A stretch of 64,000 nucleotides of DNA from Silurus meridionalis (Eukaryota > Chordata > Actinopteri > Siluriformes > Siluridae): NCBI RefSeq assembly GCF_014805685.1, contig NC_060892.1, positions 23,994,560 to 24,058,559 on the forward strand. The letters run 5' to 3'. The position numbers and the translations under genes are program-made. The notes below the pieces were generated by a model. That model made no database searches. It had not been told where the DNA came from and worked only from the letters and a program-made list of their open reading frames with translations. Shown here piece after piece: positions 10,524-23,397 of the stretch. Positions within the stretch are counted from its first letter, which is position 1. Every line of letters begins with the position of its first letter.

Positions 10524-11862
10524 CAGTGAGGAAAATAAGTATTTAAACACCCTGCTATTTTGCAAGTTCTCCCACTTAGAAATCATGGAGGGGTCTGAAA
10601 TTGTCATCGTAGGTGCATGTCCACTGTGAGAGACATAATCTAAAAAAAAAAAAGAAAAAATCCAGAAATCACAATATATGATTTTTTAACTATTGATTTG
10701 TATGATACAGCTGCAAATAAGTATTTGAACACCTGAGAAAGTCAATGTTAATATTTGGTACAGTAGCCTTTTTTTTGCAATTACAGAGGTCAAACGTTTC
10801 CTGTAGTTATTTTTACCAGGTTTGTTCCCCAGAATCTCGCAATACATGGCCCCGGTCATCCTCTCCTTAATACAGTGCAGTCGCCCTGTCCCATGTGCAG
10901 AAAAACACCCCCAAAGCATGATGCTTCCACCCCATGCTTCACAGTAGGGATGGTGTTTTTGGGATGGTACTCATCATTCTTCTTCCTCCAAACACGTTTA
11001 GTGGAATTATGACCCAAAAGTTCCATTTTGGTCTCATCTGACCACATGACTTTCTTCCATGACTCCTCTGGATCATCCAAATGGTCATTGGCAAACTTAA
11101 GACGTGCCTGGACATGTGCTGGTTTAAGCAGGGGAACCTTCCTTGCCATGCATGATTTCAAACCATGACGTCTTGTATGTATTACCAACAGTAACCTTGG
11201 AAACGGTGGTCCCCGCTTTTTTCAGTTCATTGACCAGCTCCTCCCATGTAGTTCTGGGCTGATTTCTCACCTTCCTTAGGATCATTGAGACCCCACAAGG
11301 TGAGATCTTGCATGGAGCCCCAGTCCGAGGGAGATTGACAGTCATGTTTAGCTTCTTCCATTTTCTAATGATTGCTCCAACAGTGGACCTTTTTTCACCA
11401 AGCTGCTTGGCAATTTTCCCGTAGCCCTTTCCAGCCTTGTGGAGGTATACAATTTTGTCTCTAGTGTCTTTGGACAGCTCTTTGGTCTTGGCCATGTTAG
11501 TAGTTGTATTCTTACTGATTGTATGGGGTGGACAGGTGTCTTTATGCAGCTAACAACCTCTAACAGGTGCATCTAATTTAGGATAATAAATGTAGTGGAG
11601 GTGGACATTTTAAAGGCAGACTAACAGGTCTTTGAGGCTCAGAATTCTAGCTGATAGACAGGTGTTCAAATACTTATTTGCAGCTGTATCATACAAATAA
11701 ATAGTTTAAAAATCATATATTGTGATTTCTAGATTTATTTTTTTAGATTATGTCTCTCACAGTGGACATGCACCTACGATGACAATTTCAGACCCCTCCA
11801 TGATTTCTAAGTGGGAGAACTTGCAAAATAGCAGGGTGTTCAAATACTTATTTTCCTCACTG
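10524..11862 (-). mobile_element. Tc1-like transposon 1, inserted in copy C
   Basis: Terminal inverted repeats begin cagtgaggaaaataagtatt and end with its complement. TA lies on both sides (10522-10523 and 11863-11864). The inverted repeats are over 150 bp long. Copy A has the unbroken target at about 2788-2790 (catatacatg), an empty site. The transposase lies on minus and is interrupted. The middle of the element (the DDE region) is partly deleted compared with element 2. Confidence 0.9.
10686..11495 (-). pseudogene. Tc1-family transposase, broken
   Basis: Starts [16 protein letters not shown] at 11495 with a helix-turn-helix ([21 protein letters not shown]), continues to about 11124, then shifts frame into 10856-11188, which carries the catalytic VMWSDETK, and again into [14 protein letters not shown]. 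The C-terminal catalytic part is deleted. It cannot make active enzyme. Confidence 0.85.
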
Positions 11863-12289
11863 TACATGTATGTAGGATTTGAGTGGAGACGCTGGCTTTT
11901 TGATAGACTCTGTATTTAGCTGCATCAGGCTTTAAATTGAGACACCACGGGGCAAACTCAGGACCTGGGGGAGAAATTATTATCTCATGTTTGATTGAAA
12001 ACATGAAAGGATCCTGTAGAAGAACAGCTGTCAGTGCCTGGTAGGAGTGTAACCCTTGTTTTACGTACGGAGTTCGCTCTTTAACATTTAAAGTGTCTAC
12101 ACTGCAAAAACTTGTTTTTAACGACAGTCTAGCGATATGGATTCTTTTGCCTTTTATGTACAGCTTCAACAATTTTTCCTAAAAGGAGAAAATCCTGACA
12201 ATTCTGTGGAGAGAATGAATGAATGAAGGATGGAAGGAAGGAATAAATTCCTGAATGAATAAATATCTTGTGTATTTCTTAAATGACGT

Positions 12290-13760
12290 TCCACAGACGT
12301 TAACCGTTCCATAGGCGATGCCATCTTCAAGACCGTCCATCTGGCCCTCATCCACCTGGACACTTGCGTACGAAAGCCGGTAATAGACTTCAGTTCAGCA
12401 TTTAACATAATCATCCATCAGCAACTGATTGAGAAGTTGAGCCTACTGGGCCTGAACACTTCCCTCGGCAACTGGACCCTGGACTTCCTGACTGGGAGGC
12501 CTCATTCATTCGGATCTGGAACAGCATGGAGCCAACAACCCATCTCTGAATGTTGACAAAACCAAAGAGATCGTTGTTGACTTCAGGAGAACACAAAGCG
12601 GCCATTCCCCACTGATCATCGATGGATCCTCTGTGGATATCGTCAAGGGCACCAAATTTCTTGGTGAACATCTGGTCGAGAACTTCACCTTGTCACTCAA
12701 CACCAGCTCGATCACCAAGAACCAAGAACGTGCTCAGCCCACTGCTGTTCACTCTGCTGATTTACGACTGCGTAGCAATGCGCAGCTCGAACCACATCAT
12801 CAAGTTTGCCAATGACACGACCGTGGTGGGTCTAATCAGCAAGGACGACGAGTCAGCATACAGAGAAGAGGTGAAACGGTTAACAGCCTGATGTGGAGTG
12901 AACAACCTGTCTCTGAATGTTGACAAAACCAAAGAGATGGTTGTGGACTTCAGGAGAGCACAGGATCCTCAGTGGAGATTGTCAAAAGCACCAAACTCCT
13001 TGGTGTTCATCTGGCGGACAACCTCATCTGGTCACTCAACACCAGCTCAATCACCAAGAAAACCCAGCAGCGTCTCTACTTCCTGAGGAGGCTGAGGAAT
13101 GCCCATCTCCCTCCCCCATCCTGCCCATGTTCTACAGAGGGACCATTGAGAGCATCTTGAGCAGCTGCATCACTGCCTGATTTGGGAACTGTACAGTCTC
13201 GAAGCTCATTGGAGTCTTTCTCCCTTTTGTAGATGACCACACACCCGTCACACACACTTTTCACTCTCCTAACATCAGGAAAACGGTTCCGAAGCATTCG
13301 GGCCACAACATCAAGACTGTGCAACAGGTTTTTTCCGCAAGCCATCAGGCTCCTCAATACACAGAACTTAAATGGAACTCTCACACACACACACACACAC
13401 ACTCACTCAAATGTGTGTTACCAAACTGCACAACCTGAACTTAACACACACTCATTACTCATCTCAATCATTCCACCATCATTTATTTATTATTTATACT
13501 TGACTGCATTACACTGTTTACCTGGTTTGCACCTTTGACTGCTGCTGTTTTTTGCACTGCATTTGTCTCTGTTTATATCCCAGTTATAGTTTTTACAGTT
13601 CTCCTCGTACAGTACAGTATCAAAGTATACAGTAGGTTTACTGGTTGGCGCTATCTCTTGTCTTGTGTTGTCTGTCTGCACTGTCTGTACTGTTTTTGTC
13701 TGCACTGTTTGCACTGGGTTGCACTCTATTTTCTTAGAAGGGTAAGGAAAATTAAAAATT
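12290..13760 (+). mobile_element. Rex1/CR1-like LINE, reverse-transcriptase part, degenerate
   Basis: Frames on plus read FSSAFN-type RT words, then NHIIKFANDTTVVGLI (the catalytic box, normally FADD, here FAND), [17 protein letters not shown], [12 protein letters not shown] and a C-terminal SHTLFTLLTSGKRFRSIRA. An internal direct repeat of the NVDKTKE block and many frame changes show decay. It shares its 3' flank with the fragments at 2925 and 51271, so it is one ancestral insertion. Confidence 0.75.
13381..13402. repeat. (CA)n microsatellite
   Basis: About 11 CA units within the 3' part of the LINE. Confidence 0.8.
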
Positions 13761-15738
13761 AAATGTATAAAACACACACTTGTACACGTTTCTGTATTAT
13801 CCAAATAGGGGCTAACAAATGTAAACTATTTAGTTTTTTCATTTATCTAATCAATTTAATCAATATAATAAAAGTGTAATGATTCATTCTACAAAAAAAT
13901 GACAAACTAAGCAGGCACTTTATAAAAATAGTTTTAAAATTTTTTCACAAATGTTAATAATTAAATGATGATTAAGGTTAATAATAAAAAAACGATTTTA
14001 CACAAAAACCGACAAGCAATTTTATGGTTTGCATTTATTCCCTCTAACTGTACCATTGGACCGAAATGAACCGTGACTTTCACCGAGGTAAATACCGAAC
14101 CGAGAATTTTGTTTACCATTACAACCCCTAGTGGCTGGAGTAGGAGACCTTCTTAGCCTGTTGGCACAGTGAGCTTTACCATAGATCATGGACAAATAAA
14201 GATTTTTGCAACAGTGTCTAAACATTTCACTTCTATGGTTTCATAGTGGATTCGGACAACTTGGACTCTTCAGGAGGACCCTTGTAAGCAATACTACGAG
14301 ACCCTGATTGTGAATCGGATCCTAGGCATGCCTCTGAACAAGGTTCCTACTTCTTCACTGCTATGCTCTTCAACTCAATTTTTTTTTTTACCTCAGCCTG
14401 ACTTGTTTCGTGTCTTTACAGGTTGTCGAATTGACCATGATCACCTTAATTACAGACCATCTGGAGCACTTGTCACAAGGCATTGACGCATTTCTCAGGG
14501 GCTTACTGGATCCCCTGTCTGTTAGGCTTCATAATCCTGTGCTTTTAGCATTTACTCATCATCGTGGTATGTCATTTTGAATGGTTTCGGTTTTTCGGTG
14601 GAAAATGGCTGTATAACCTTGTATTTTCAGTTGTACTGAGATCAGGACTGAGCAAATCCCAACTAGGGGTGTGCGATATTGACCAAAAATGATATCTTTT
14701 TGGGGGGGATTTTATCAATAATGATAAAAAGGGTTCCTACGCATTTTGAAAAAGTATGGAATTTGATTTGTGATTTCCAGGTCTGTATTTGTTTGTGGAG
14801 GTTTGATAAGTCTTGTAATATTAACTTGTTTTTTAAATTGTTAAATAAAATCGTTACCTTTGTAATCATGCTGATTTTTGGAGCACTTTTCGTGTGACAA
14901 ATTAACTAAATGAAATGTTAATGTACACAATTTCCACCCTCATATCTTGAATTTTGTGTTTCTAAATGCACTCTACTCGACTTAATCACATATCATACAC
15001 GTGCACTCTGTAGATGTGTTGTGTTTGGGTTTTGCGTTATATACACTGTAATGTCAAATCGTTAATAACAATTGCGATATTATCGTAGACAATACACATC
15101 GTACACCCCCATTGCCAACTCTCGATGATCGTGTCTCGTATAATTTCTAACGGTCCAAAAATCTTTTTGATCCTTTGCCCAGGTCTTTATATACAGCGCT
15201 GGCCAAGCAGTTGTACACCATGCTGTTCTTGGACCTCTCTGAGGAGGTCATTGAGATCCTCCACCCAGCATTACACAGCAGCCTGCTGCTCCTCCAATAC
15301 AGGAATCAAAGGAACACAGAGAAGAAGCAATGGAACTGTTAGCAGGAGGCAATGGCAACCAACAATGCCGCACAACCCAGACAAGAGGGCAACCAAGTGA
15401 AACACGTGAGGAACCGGGCTAATATCGACAAAATGCAGTCTGAAACTTGCCAGAGGAAACCCTACAGGAGACAAGAGCAGCAGAGGGTGCGGGTGGAAAC
15501 CCTACATAACGCAGAAAACCTTTACAGTGGGGATGAGACGGACACTCTGCCGGAAGCAGTAGTCGAGGACCAGGCTGAGAATGTGGAGGAAGAACCTCCA
15601 AATCTTGGTAACGAATCAGTAATGGAGTCATCCACATCTAACACAGAAATAAAAAACACTCAACCTGGATCTAAGGAGCTCAGTGAAACCTGTAACACTA
15701 AAGATAATAAAACCTCAGAAAATATTAAATGGAATGAG

Positions 15739-17400
15739 GTAAATATCGGTGAAGTTCATAGTTTTCTTTTTTTGATAGTTTTTTTTTTTGTTGTTGTTCA
15801 ATCCTAATTTGTTTATTTGTTGAGGAAATATGCAGTAATAATTTAATCTATATTTTAAAAATATTTTACATTGTATTATTTCATTATAATCTGATTTTTA
15901 AAATTAATAAATATTTGTATGAAATTATGAGACCATTTATTTAACTGTTTAATGAAAGCCAACAAGTGAACTGTACAATTATAAAATATATTTTTACCAC
16001 CAAATAAATGTAATATCTGTTAACACGCCAAATCAGTGCAGTTTATGGGGTTATAAGGCCACAATATTACCTACATAATATTAAGGTGTTGCATAAAATA
16101 ATTTTTGTTTACATTCAGGAATATGTCGACAAACATCACCCACTATCGATGATGCTAACATTTTATAGTTATAGCAGAGACTATTGTAATTATTAACCCA
16201 CCAGAAACCCTCTAGACCAGATATAAACTTTTACCCCATGAAACCCCACTTTAAAGTACTGTTTTTATTTTATTATTAATATTTTAACTCCACAAACTCA
16301 TGTTAATTTAGTTTATTATTCACACATTATTTTTATGCCTAAAGGGTTTTCTTTTGTGCCAATGCACTGTAGCGTAATTTAAAAAAAGTTCCTATAGAGG
16401 GCAGTGTAGTGCGGTGGCTGAGCTCTAAATTGGAACCTGTTATGTGTTTCCAGGCGGAACGATATAATGGTGCACCTCTGAGAGCACATGGAGGTGGAAA
16501 TGTTTGGATAAAGTTTCTCCATGACTAAATAAGGATTCTCACCCGTTCAGCTCAAATTTAAGCCTGGCACCAATGCCGCACAACCCAGACAAGAGGGCAA
16601 CCAGGTGAAACACATGAAGAACCGGGCTCATCTCGAAGATAAGCACCTGAAATTTGCCAAATGAGTCCTAATTTTTATTCCTTGTTTATTATAGGAACAG
16701 GATTCAGGAAGCAAAGGATGAAATACAGGCAGGAAAGAAGAATGTGTTAAAAATAGTCACTACAGTTAAGAAAATATGCAGTAATTGAATCTATACTTCA
16801 ATTATTTATTAAATTATTTCACTATGATCTGTTTTTTTTTTTTAATTAATACATATTTACTCCAAGTACTGTTTTTATTTTATTATGAATATTTTAACTC
16901 CACAAACCCATGTTAATTTAGATTATTCACAAATTCTTTTTATGGTTAAAGGGTTTTCTTTTGTGCCAATGCACTGTAGCGTCATTTTAAAAAATTCCTA
17001 TAGAGGGCAGTGTAGTGCGGTGGCGGAGCTCTAAATTGGAACCTGTTATGTGTTTCCAGGGGGAACAATATAATGGTGCACCTCTGAGAGCACATGGAGG
17101 TGGAAATGTTTGGAGAAAGTTTCTCTGTGAATAAATACGGTTTCTCAACTGTTCAGCTCAAATTTATTTTATGTAAAAGTAAAATATCAACTTTGCAATT
17201 GTTAAGCTTCAGTAATATTTAATTGTGAGTTTGAGTGTAAAGTGTGGTAACATTTTGATATTTTGATTCAGAAATGAAATGGTAATTTCAAGAATGTCTT
17301 TATTTATATTAATGCATATTTTTTGTTGTTTGGTTATATTCGTTTTTTTAAAGATGATCAACCTATTGATTACTGCTACTCCTACAAATTATTACAACTA
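15739..17400 (+). other. 3' region of copy C with duplicated tail and UTR modules
   Basis: Mirrors the region after copy A: the conserved downstream block (16030-16240), UTR module (16250-16540), truncated exon f plus exon g piece (about 16575-16785, frameshifted), then a second UTR module (16865-17150). No open gene is seen. Confidence 0.6.
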
Positions 17401-17606
17401 CTACAGCTTCCCTCTAACTGTACCATTGGACCGATTTGAACCTTGACTTTTACCGAGGTAAGTACCGAACCTAGAATTGTTTACCATTACACCCCCTAGT
17501 GGCTGGAGTAAGAGACCTTCTCAGCCTGTTGCCCCAGTGAGCTTTGGACATGGACAAATAAAGATTTTTGCAACTGTGGCTAAATATTTAACTTCTGTGG
17601 TTTCTT

Positions 17607-18155
17607 AGTTATTTCAGCCAGCGTGGACTTTTCAGGGTGACCCTTGTAAACAATACTACGAGATCCTGATTGTGAATCCGATCCCACACGTGCCTCCAAA
17701 CAAGGTTTCTACTTGTTCACTGCTCTGCTCTTAAACTTATTAATTTTTTTACCTCAGCCTGCCTGACTTGTTTCGTATCTTTACAGGCCATCATTATGAC
17801 CATGACCACATTTAATTACAGACCCTTTCAATCACCTGGGACAAGGCTTTAACGAGTTTATCATGGCCTTACTGAAAGACCTGCCTGTTACACTTCAGAT
17901 ACCTGTGCTGCTTCTAATCGCACTCGTCATCGTGGTATGTCATTTTAAATGTTTTCGATGGAAAATGGCTGGAAAACCTTTTATTTTCAGTTGTACTGAG
18001 ATCAGGACTGAGTATATCCCAACTAGGGAATTTGTTTATTTTATTATTATAGGAACAGGGTTCAGGAAGCAAAGGAGAAAATACAGGCAGGAAAGAAGAA
18101 TGTGTTGAAAATATTGGCACTCTAATTAAACACTTGCATTCCTTCCTGCTGGTCA
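17607..18155 (+). pseudogene. clcc1: clcc1-like pseudogene, copy D (exons d, e, g)
   Basis: Exon d 17607-17704 is open ([15 protein letters not shown]) but its acceptor CAG has become CTT. Exon e 17787-17934 is 148 bp, one base too long, which shifts the frame after the first few codons; its donor is GT. An exon g homologue at about 18052-18130 follows directly, so exon f is gone. The copy is cut by the piggyBac remnant. Exon e is closest to that of copy A ([11 protein letters not shown]). Confidence 0.75.
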
Positions 18156-20098
18156 TTTGACAATGAAACGAGCAGCAAGCAAGAGAAAGAGATCCTTTAC
18201 ACTTAAAGAACTTCTGGATGAAGTTATGCAGCCTGACCCCAGCGAGCTGCAGGATTTATCTGCAGACAGCACTGACTCAAGAGAGTCATATCCAGACTTT
18301 GAGGCAGCATCCACACCCTCAGCTAAGTCGACTGAGAGTGAGGAGGATTCTAAAGATCCTGGATCAGGGTGGATCGTGAGAAATGGCCAGGTGTGGGCCG
18401 ACACGCTATGCAACAGCGAGGGTAGGGGGTTTAAAATCCTTTTAATCTTTTTTTTACTGGAGAGATGTTGGATTTAATTGTCAGGATGATGAAAATCCAT
18501 GGGCTGCGCACCAATAAAGATTGGACCGAGGTTGACTTAACAGATGTCAAGGCCTACATGGGCCTGAATATTTTGGCTGGGGTCTACAGGTCCAGAAATG
18601 AATCCACATGCTGCCTGTGGGACGATCGTAGTGGCCGGGCAGTTTTTAAGGCCACTATGTCCCTCAGAAGGTTTCATCAGATAAGCACAGCGCTGCGTTT
18701 TGATGACAAGCTCACCAGACCAGCTCGCCGAAGAGATGACAAGCTTGCACCAATCGGAGCCCTATGGGATCTGTGGGCTCATCGGCTTGGGATTCTTTTT
18801 AATCCTGGCAGGGATGTAACTGTAGACGAACAGCTCATGCCCTTCAAAGGACGATGCCAGTTTTGGCAATATATGCCCAAAAAATTTGCTAAATATGGAC
18901 TAAAACTGTGGGTCAGTGCTGATGTCGCCACATCGCATGCCTGGCGGTGTTCACCGTATCTGGGCAAGATCGGGGATGCTGCAGAGGTGGGACAGGGCAT
19001 GCAAGTTGTGATGGAGATGACGGAGGGACTCCAGGGAGTCACTGTCTGTTGCGACAACTTCTTCACCAGTTGTAAACTTGCACAGGGTCTTCTTAAAAAA
19101 AAAAAAGGCCCTAGTCGGAACAGTAAGAAGTAATTAACCTGAGCTGCCACCCAACCTGCTGCATGTTAGAGGAAGTCCTGTCCCCTCCTCTGTCTTCGAT
19201 TTTACCAGCAACACGACAGCTGTCAGTCACATTCCCAAACGGTGGAGGAATGTGATCCTTTTGAGCACAAGGCACTGTGAGGCAGCAGTGACAGAGGGAC
19301 CGAAATCATTACTTACAACAACCGCTGTAAGGGAGGTTTCGACAACCTAGACAAGGTATGTGCCATCTCTTATTTCAGATCATTTTTACTGAATTCATGT
19401 GCTTGTTAGAGAGAGATTTAGGAGATGGTTTGTGTTTGCATGTACAGTATGTTTGCATGATTATTCTCATTGTCATGTGCAGCTTTAGAATGAAGCTTTT
19501 AGTTTTAGAAAAAGTATAGATGAAGTGTGTACTTATTGTTTTCTTGTATCTTTGTAGGTTGTCGGCACCTACAGCTGTAGACGAATCTCTAATCGGTGGC
19601 CACAAATGTTATTTTTTAATATGGTGGACATATCGGCTTATAATGCCTGTCATTTTTACAACTGTTGATCCCTCCTGGAACCAACAAAAGCTCTGCAGAA
19701 GGAGGCTTTTTTGTTTTGAGGAGTTGGGCAACTTAATGATTTCAGCAGCAATTTTAAAGAGACAGCACTAATTGCTGCTGCACTTGTGCAGGAGCTACAG
19801 TCCTCTGTAGCTGCCCCTCAGACACCAGCAGACACCAGCAGGCACCAGCAGCTTAGTTCAGAGGGGATCATGTAAGTACTGCAAAAAACATAGTGTGCAC
19901 TTGCATTAACTGTGGTGAATTTACATGCAAAAATCACCAAGTGATTTGCTGAAAGGACTACTGGCAACACTAGATGCAAGCACATGTTTTATAGTTTATT
20001 TTATAGTTTGAAGGTTGTTGCATTTTTATTTTTTTTTATTTTTGTTTTTTTTTGTTGTTGCAATAAATTATGTTCAGAAATCTGATGTGGAGTAGTAG
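18130..20098 (+). pseudogene. piggyBac (PGBD4-like) transposase, decayed
   Basis: Starts about 18163 with MKRAASKRKRSFTLKELLDE, an acidic Ser-rich N-terminus, then 18465-19133 (EMLDLIVRMMKIHG...KAYMGLNILAGVYRSRNE). Catalytic Asp candidates are visible: VTVDEQLMPFKG, GVTVCCDNFFTS and FFNMVDISAYNA. A canonical intron 19356-19557 (AAG/gtatg...tttgtag/GTT) joins GGFDNLDK to VVGTYSC. The end is a Cys-rich zinc-ribbon-like tail (CKYCKKH, then CINCGEFTCKN) to a stop at 19952. Frameshifts near 18430, at the A-run at 19095 and near 19305, plus in-frame stops, mean it is inactive. No clear TTAA-flanked ends were found. Confidence 0.85.
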
Positions 20099-20870
20099 TA
20101 TGTCGACAAACATCACCCACTATCGATAATGCTAACATTTTATAGTTATAGCACAGACTGTTGTAATTATTAACCCACCTGAAACCTTCTAGACCAGATA
20201 GATATACACTTTTACCCTATGAAACCCCACCTCAAAGTACTGTGTTTATTTTTTATTTCAGCTCAAATTTATTTTAAAATATCAACTTTGCAATTGTAAA
20301 GCTTCAGTAATATATAATTATGAGTTTAAGTGTAAAGTGTGATGTTAAAATTGAGATGTTTGATTCAGAAATGAAATGGTAATTTGAAGAATGTCTTTAT
20401 TTATATAAATGCATATTTTGTTTGTTTGTTTATAGTCATTTTTTAAAGGTTATCAACGTTTTGATTACTGCTACTCCTACAAATTTACAACTACTACTAC
20501 TTCTGTCCAGAATTAAAAGCAGTAAAATCTCATGAGTTGTCCTCTTGTGTCCTTCAGACTTCGAAAGCCATTTAAAATTTTGGGCAGAGCTGAAAAATTA
20601 CATTTTGCTATGCAGTAATAATTTAATCTATACTTCAAAAATGTGCTATTTTAAATTGTATTATTTTATTTACATGATCTGATTTTTTTTAATTCATCGA
20701 TATTTGTATAAAATTTAAACTATTTATTTCACTGTTGAATGAAAGCCAACAAGTGAACTGTACAATTACAAAATATATATTTACCACCAAATAATAATTG
20801 TTTAAATTAAACTAAACATTCATTGTGTTTGTTGCATAGAAACAAAAGGAACGTGAATGCATCTCTCAAA
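20099..20870 (+). other. 3' module and intron remnants
   Basis: Begins with the conserved downstream block (gtcgacaaacatcaccc) exactly where piggyBac similarity stops, followed by AT-rich sequence similar to 35100-35600 on minus. No gene is seen. Confidence 0.5.
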
Positions 20871-20957
20871 AGCCCATAAATGCATAACTGGAGTTTTTTA
20901 ATGACTTATTTTTCATTTGATCATTTGTAATATATTACTTAATATTTTTTAAAACAG

Positions 20958-21093
20958 GATCTTTTGCTTCCTCTTGACCGTTGTGGCAATAATCTGCATC
21001 GAGATGTCGCTGGTGTCCTGGTTTGTCCAGTTGAAGAGAATATTTGCCATATGCCTCTTCATAAGTCTGGTGTGGTATTGGATTTCTCTCAAG
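20958..21093 (+). pseudogene. clcc1-like exon b, orphan (duplicate of fragment B)
   Basis: Matches exon b at 6898-7035 almost throughout (IICIEMSLVSWFVQLKRIF) but is 136 bp: an extra base lies directly after the acceptor and a Tyr codon is lost near the end, so it is out of frame. It is followed at 21276-21345 by the last 70 bp of the BEL/Pao remnant, so this locus duplicates 6.8-8.5 kb with a deletion. Confidence 0.75.
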
Positions 21094-21275
21094 GTACCTA
21101 CACCTCTGTGCCACTCTGATCTGTCTCCTGCACAGTTCTTGTCACCTCACTTTGTCCACTTTGGTGAATGTTTTCAAAAAGCTACGTTTTTGTTGAATCT
21201 CATTGTGGATGGAAGACCAAATCTGAGAGAAAATGATGCATTTTTAAACAAAAATGTATTAGTGTGGACATGGCC

Positions 21276-21345
21276 TCTAACAGATGTGTTTTTGGAAACA
21301 GTGGACAAAGGAATAATTGAAATAATGTTAATAATTCTGGTAAGA
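21276..21345 (+). mobile_element. BEL/Pao terminal scrap
   Basis: Carries ctaacagatgtgtttttgg and the following ~50 bp identical in layout to the end of the BEL/Pao remnant at 8360-8430. The rest has been deleted. Confidence 0.7.
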
Positions 21346-22574
21346 CATCATTGAACATGTCTTACCAGATTCCAAATGGTTGGTAAGAACTGCGCAAATC
21401 CAAACCAAAACCGGTATATTTGAAAAGCCAGTAACGAATCTCCGCCTGCTATTGAAAGGAGATTTGAGTTGGGTGTTACCCCCATTGTAGTAAGCATAAA
21501 TGCTTGTGACTCGCATATGATAATTTGATCTCATGCCCACATTCAGAGGCCGGCCTGTAGGAGCCATTAGATAGAATTTCTAAACTTTCCTTGGTACATG
21601 ATCATGAGCCACGTGTGCTTTTTGCTGCTCATTTTCTATTTGTGTGACCTTTCAGCCTAACGCCCAGACTGCTGAAATACACTGCGATGCCGAGGTGAAC
21701 CTTTCCAAGCAAATGCTGGCGGAAATCCAGAAGCTTGTGAATGAAGATAGCAGCTGGAGAAACGACTCTCTAGATGATGCGCGGAGTAAAATTCTTATCA
21801 ACTTTAAACACCATGATTACGAATCCTCCAGAAAGTGGCGCTTCGAAGACGCGTTTGGGGTCGAACCCGACATGGTTATCAAGGTAAAAATGTAACGTTT
21901 TGTTTTTTTTTTTTTTTTTTTTTAATAGGGGCTGCATAATATTGAAAATATCTGTATCTAATGACTCGTTTTAATTAATTACTAAACACTAAAACAATTT
22001 GAGGACAAATTTGTATGTTTTACTAAATTTACTAGACAAGAGTGTTAGTACTGACTTTGTACCCATGGGCATCGTCTTGTTGGTACAAGTTTGGGTTTCC
22101 TATTAAAAGTGTAAGAAAAATGTACTATGTTCTTTGTGCTATCGCCAAAAATCCATAACGATAGTTTTCCCGGGTTGCTGAAGCAGGTGTCATTATACAT
22201 TTACAAGAGTGACCTCTAGAGGCGAATCACTGATGCCACATGCTGTTAGTTCAATATTATTTTTTGTTAGGTTTTTTCTGTTATTTATTAATTTGGATTG
22301 TTACTTTTTGTTTCAATTAGAATGCATGCCTTTGATTTTCTTAAATATTTATTAATATAGTTAATGTTTATATTTATTTCATTTAACACATTTTTATGAT
22401 TCAGTACTTTTTTTTAAAGTTCAGAACGTTTTCAAATACATTACTGTTTTTTTTGTATTGTTTTCATCCAGTATCCATAAAAAAAAGGATACCGGATTTT
22501 TATGGTATTTATAACATTAAATTCTTTCTTTGCATATCCCAGCAATGTTAGGAACATAATGTCAGAGTGCAGGT

Positions 22575-22725
22575 TTAGCTAGGAAACAGCACCCTTTGAG
22601 CAGAGAGGGTTAAGGGCTTTGCTCAAGGGCCCCAAGCGGGTCAGCGTGCCAATACCAGGGCTTAAACCCCCGACCTTCAATCAGTAACACAAAGCCTTAA
22701 CCACTAAGCTAACCCCGAGTATATT
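22575..22725 (-). repeat. tRNA-derived SINE-like repeat (copy in E)
   Basis: Same repeat and same position in intron a-b as 9690-9845 in copy C, so it was inserted before the C/E duplication. Confidence 0.6.
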
Positions 22726-23397
22726 ATATATAAATAAGAGTACATTTTCAAGAGAACATTTGAGTATCACCCAAAAAGCCACTCTTGTTTAGCAAAATGT
22801 CTTTCTGAATGAAGATCACGGTCACGTACATCTTGGCTTGTGATTGGACCTCGAGTTTGCTGCATGTATGGGATTTTAATGTCCATTTTTACATTTGAAA
22901 TATAATTCTCACAATTTTGATTTTTAATACAGGTCATGGGCATTTTCTTGATCATCGTGGCAATAATTTGCACTGAGATGTGGTCGGTGGTGTCCTGGTT
23001 TGTCCAGTTTAAGAGATTGTTTGTCATATACTTCTTCATCAGTCTGTTGTGGAAGTGGTATTATCTCTACATGGTAAGGTTGAAAGGTCGATAGGAAATA
23101 CAGTTTATTGCAAACTACACAAAATAATATGCATTGTAATTGTTTGGTATGGTATTGCTCTTATAAAACCATATCCTGAATATTTCCATAGTGGCTAAAT
23201 AGCATAATTATGGTGTAATAGTTGAATATTTAATCCAAAGTGTGATGGAAACATTCAACCTTCTTTAGATTGCCTATGCTGAACAGCAGGCCAAACTTGC
23301 AATGATGGAGAACCTCAAAGATAAATGCACCAGAGTGAAGAAACTTGACTGGATGGACAATATCAAAGGTGAGGTCCTGGAAATTTCCATTCATATA

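Larger units (their letters stand above)
8735..15738 (+). pseudogene. clcc1: clcc1-like pseudogene, copy C
   Basis: Exons: a 8735-8962 (open, 76 codons), b 10061-10201 (acceptor AG changed to AA), c 10395-10494 (open), d 14245-14342 (acceptor CAG changed to CAT, later residues still read DPCKQYYE), e 14422-14566 (2-nt loss, frameshift in the last membrane segment), f 15183-15738 (two TGA codons early, then a frame change before the conserved tail). Exon g is mostly deleted. The intron between c and d carries a Tc1 element and a Rex1-like LINE. Several independent lesions make this a pseudogene. It is the closest relative of copy E. Confidence 0.85.

Noticed and set aside
18120..20100. TTAA target duplication for the piggyBac element
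   Set aside because: A TTAA occurs near 18126, but no matching TTAA with inverted ends was found on the right, so exact limits are not claimed.
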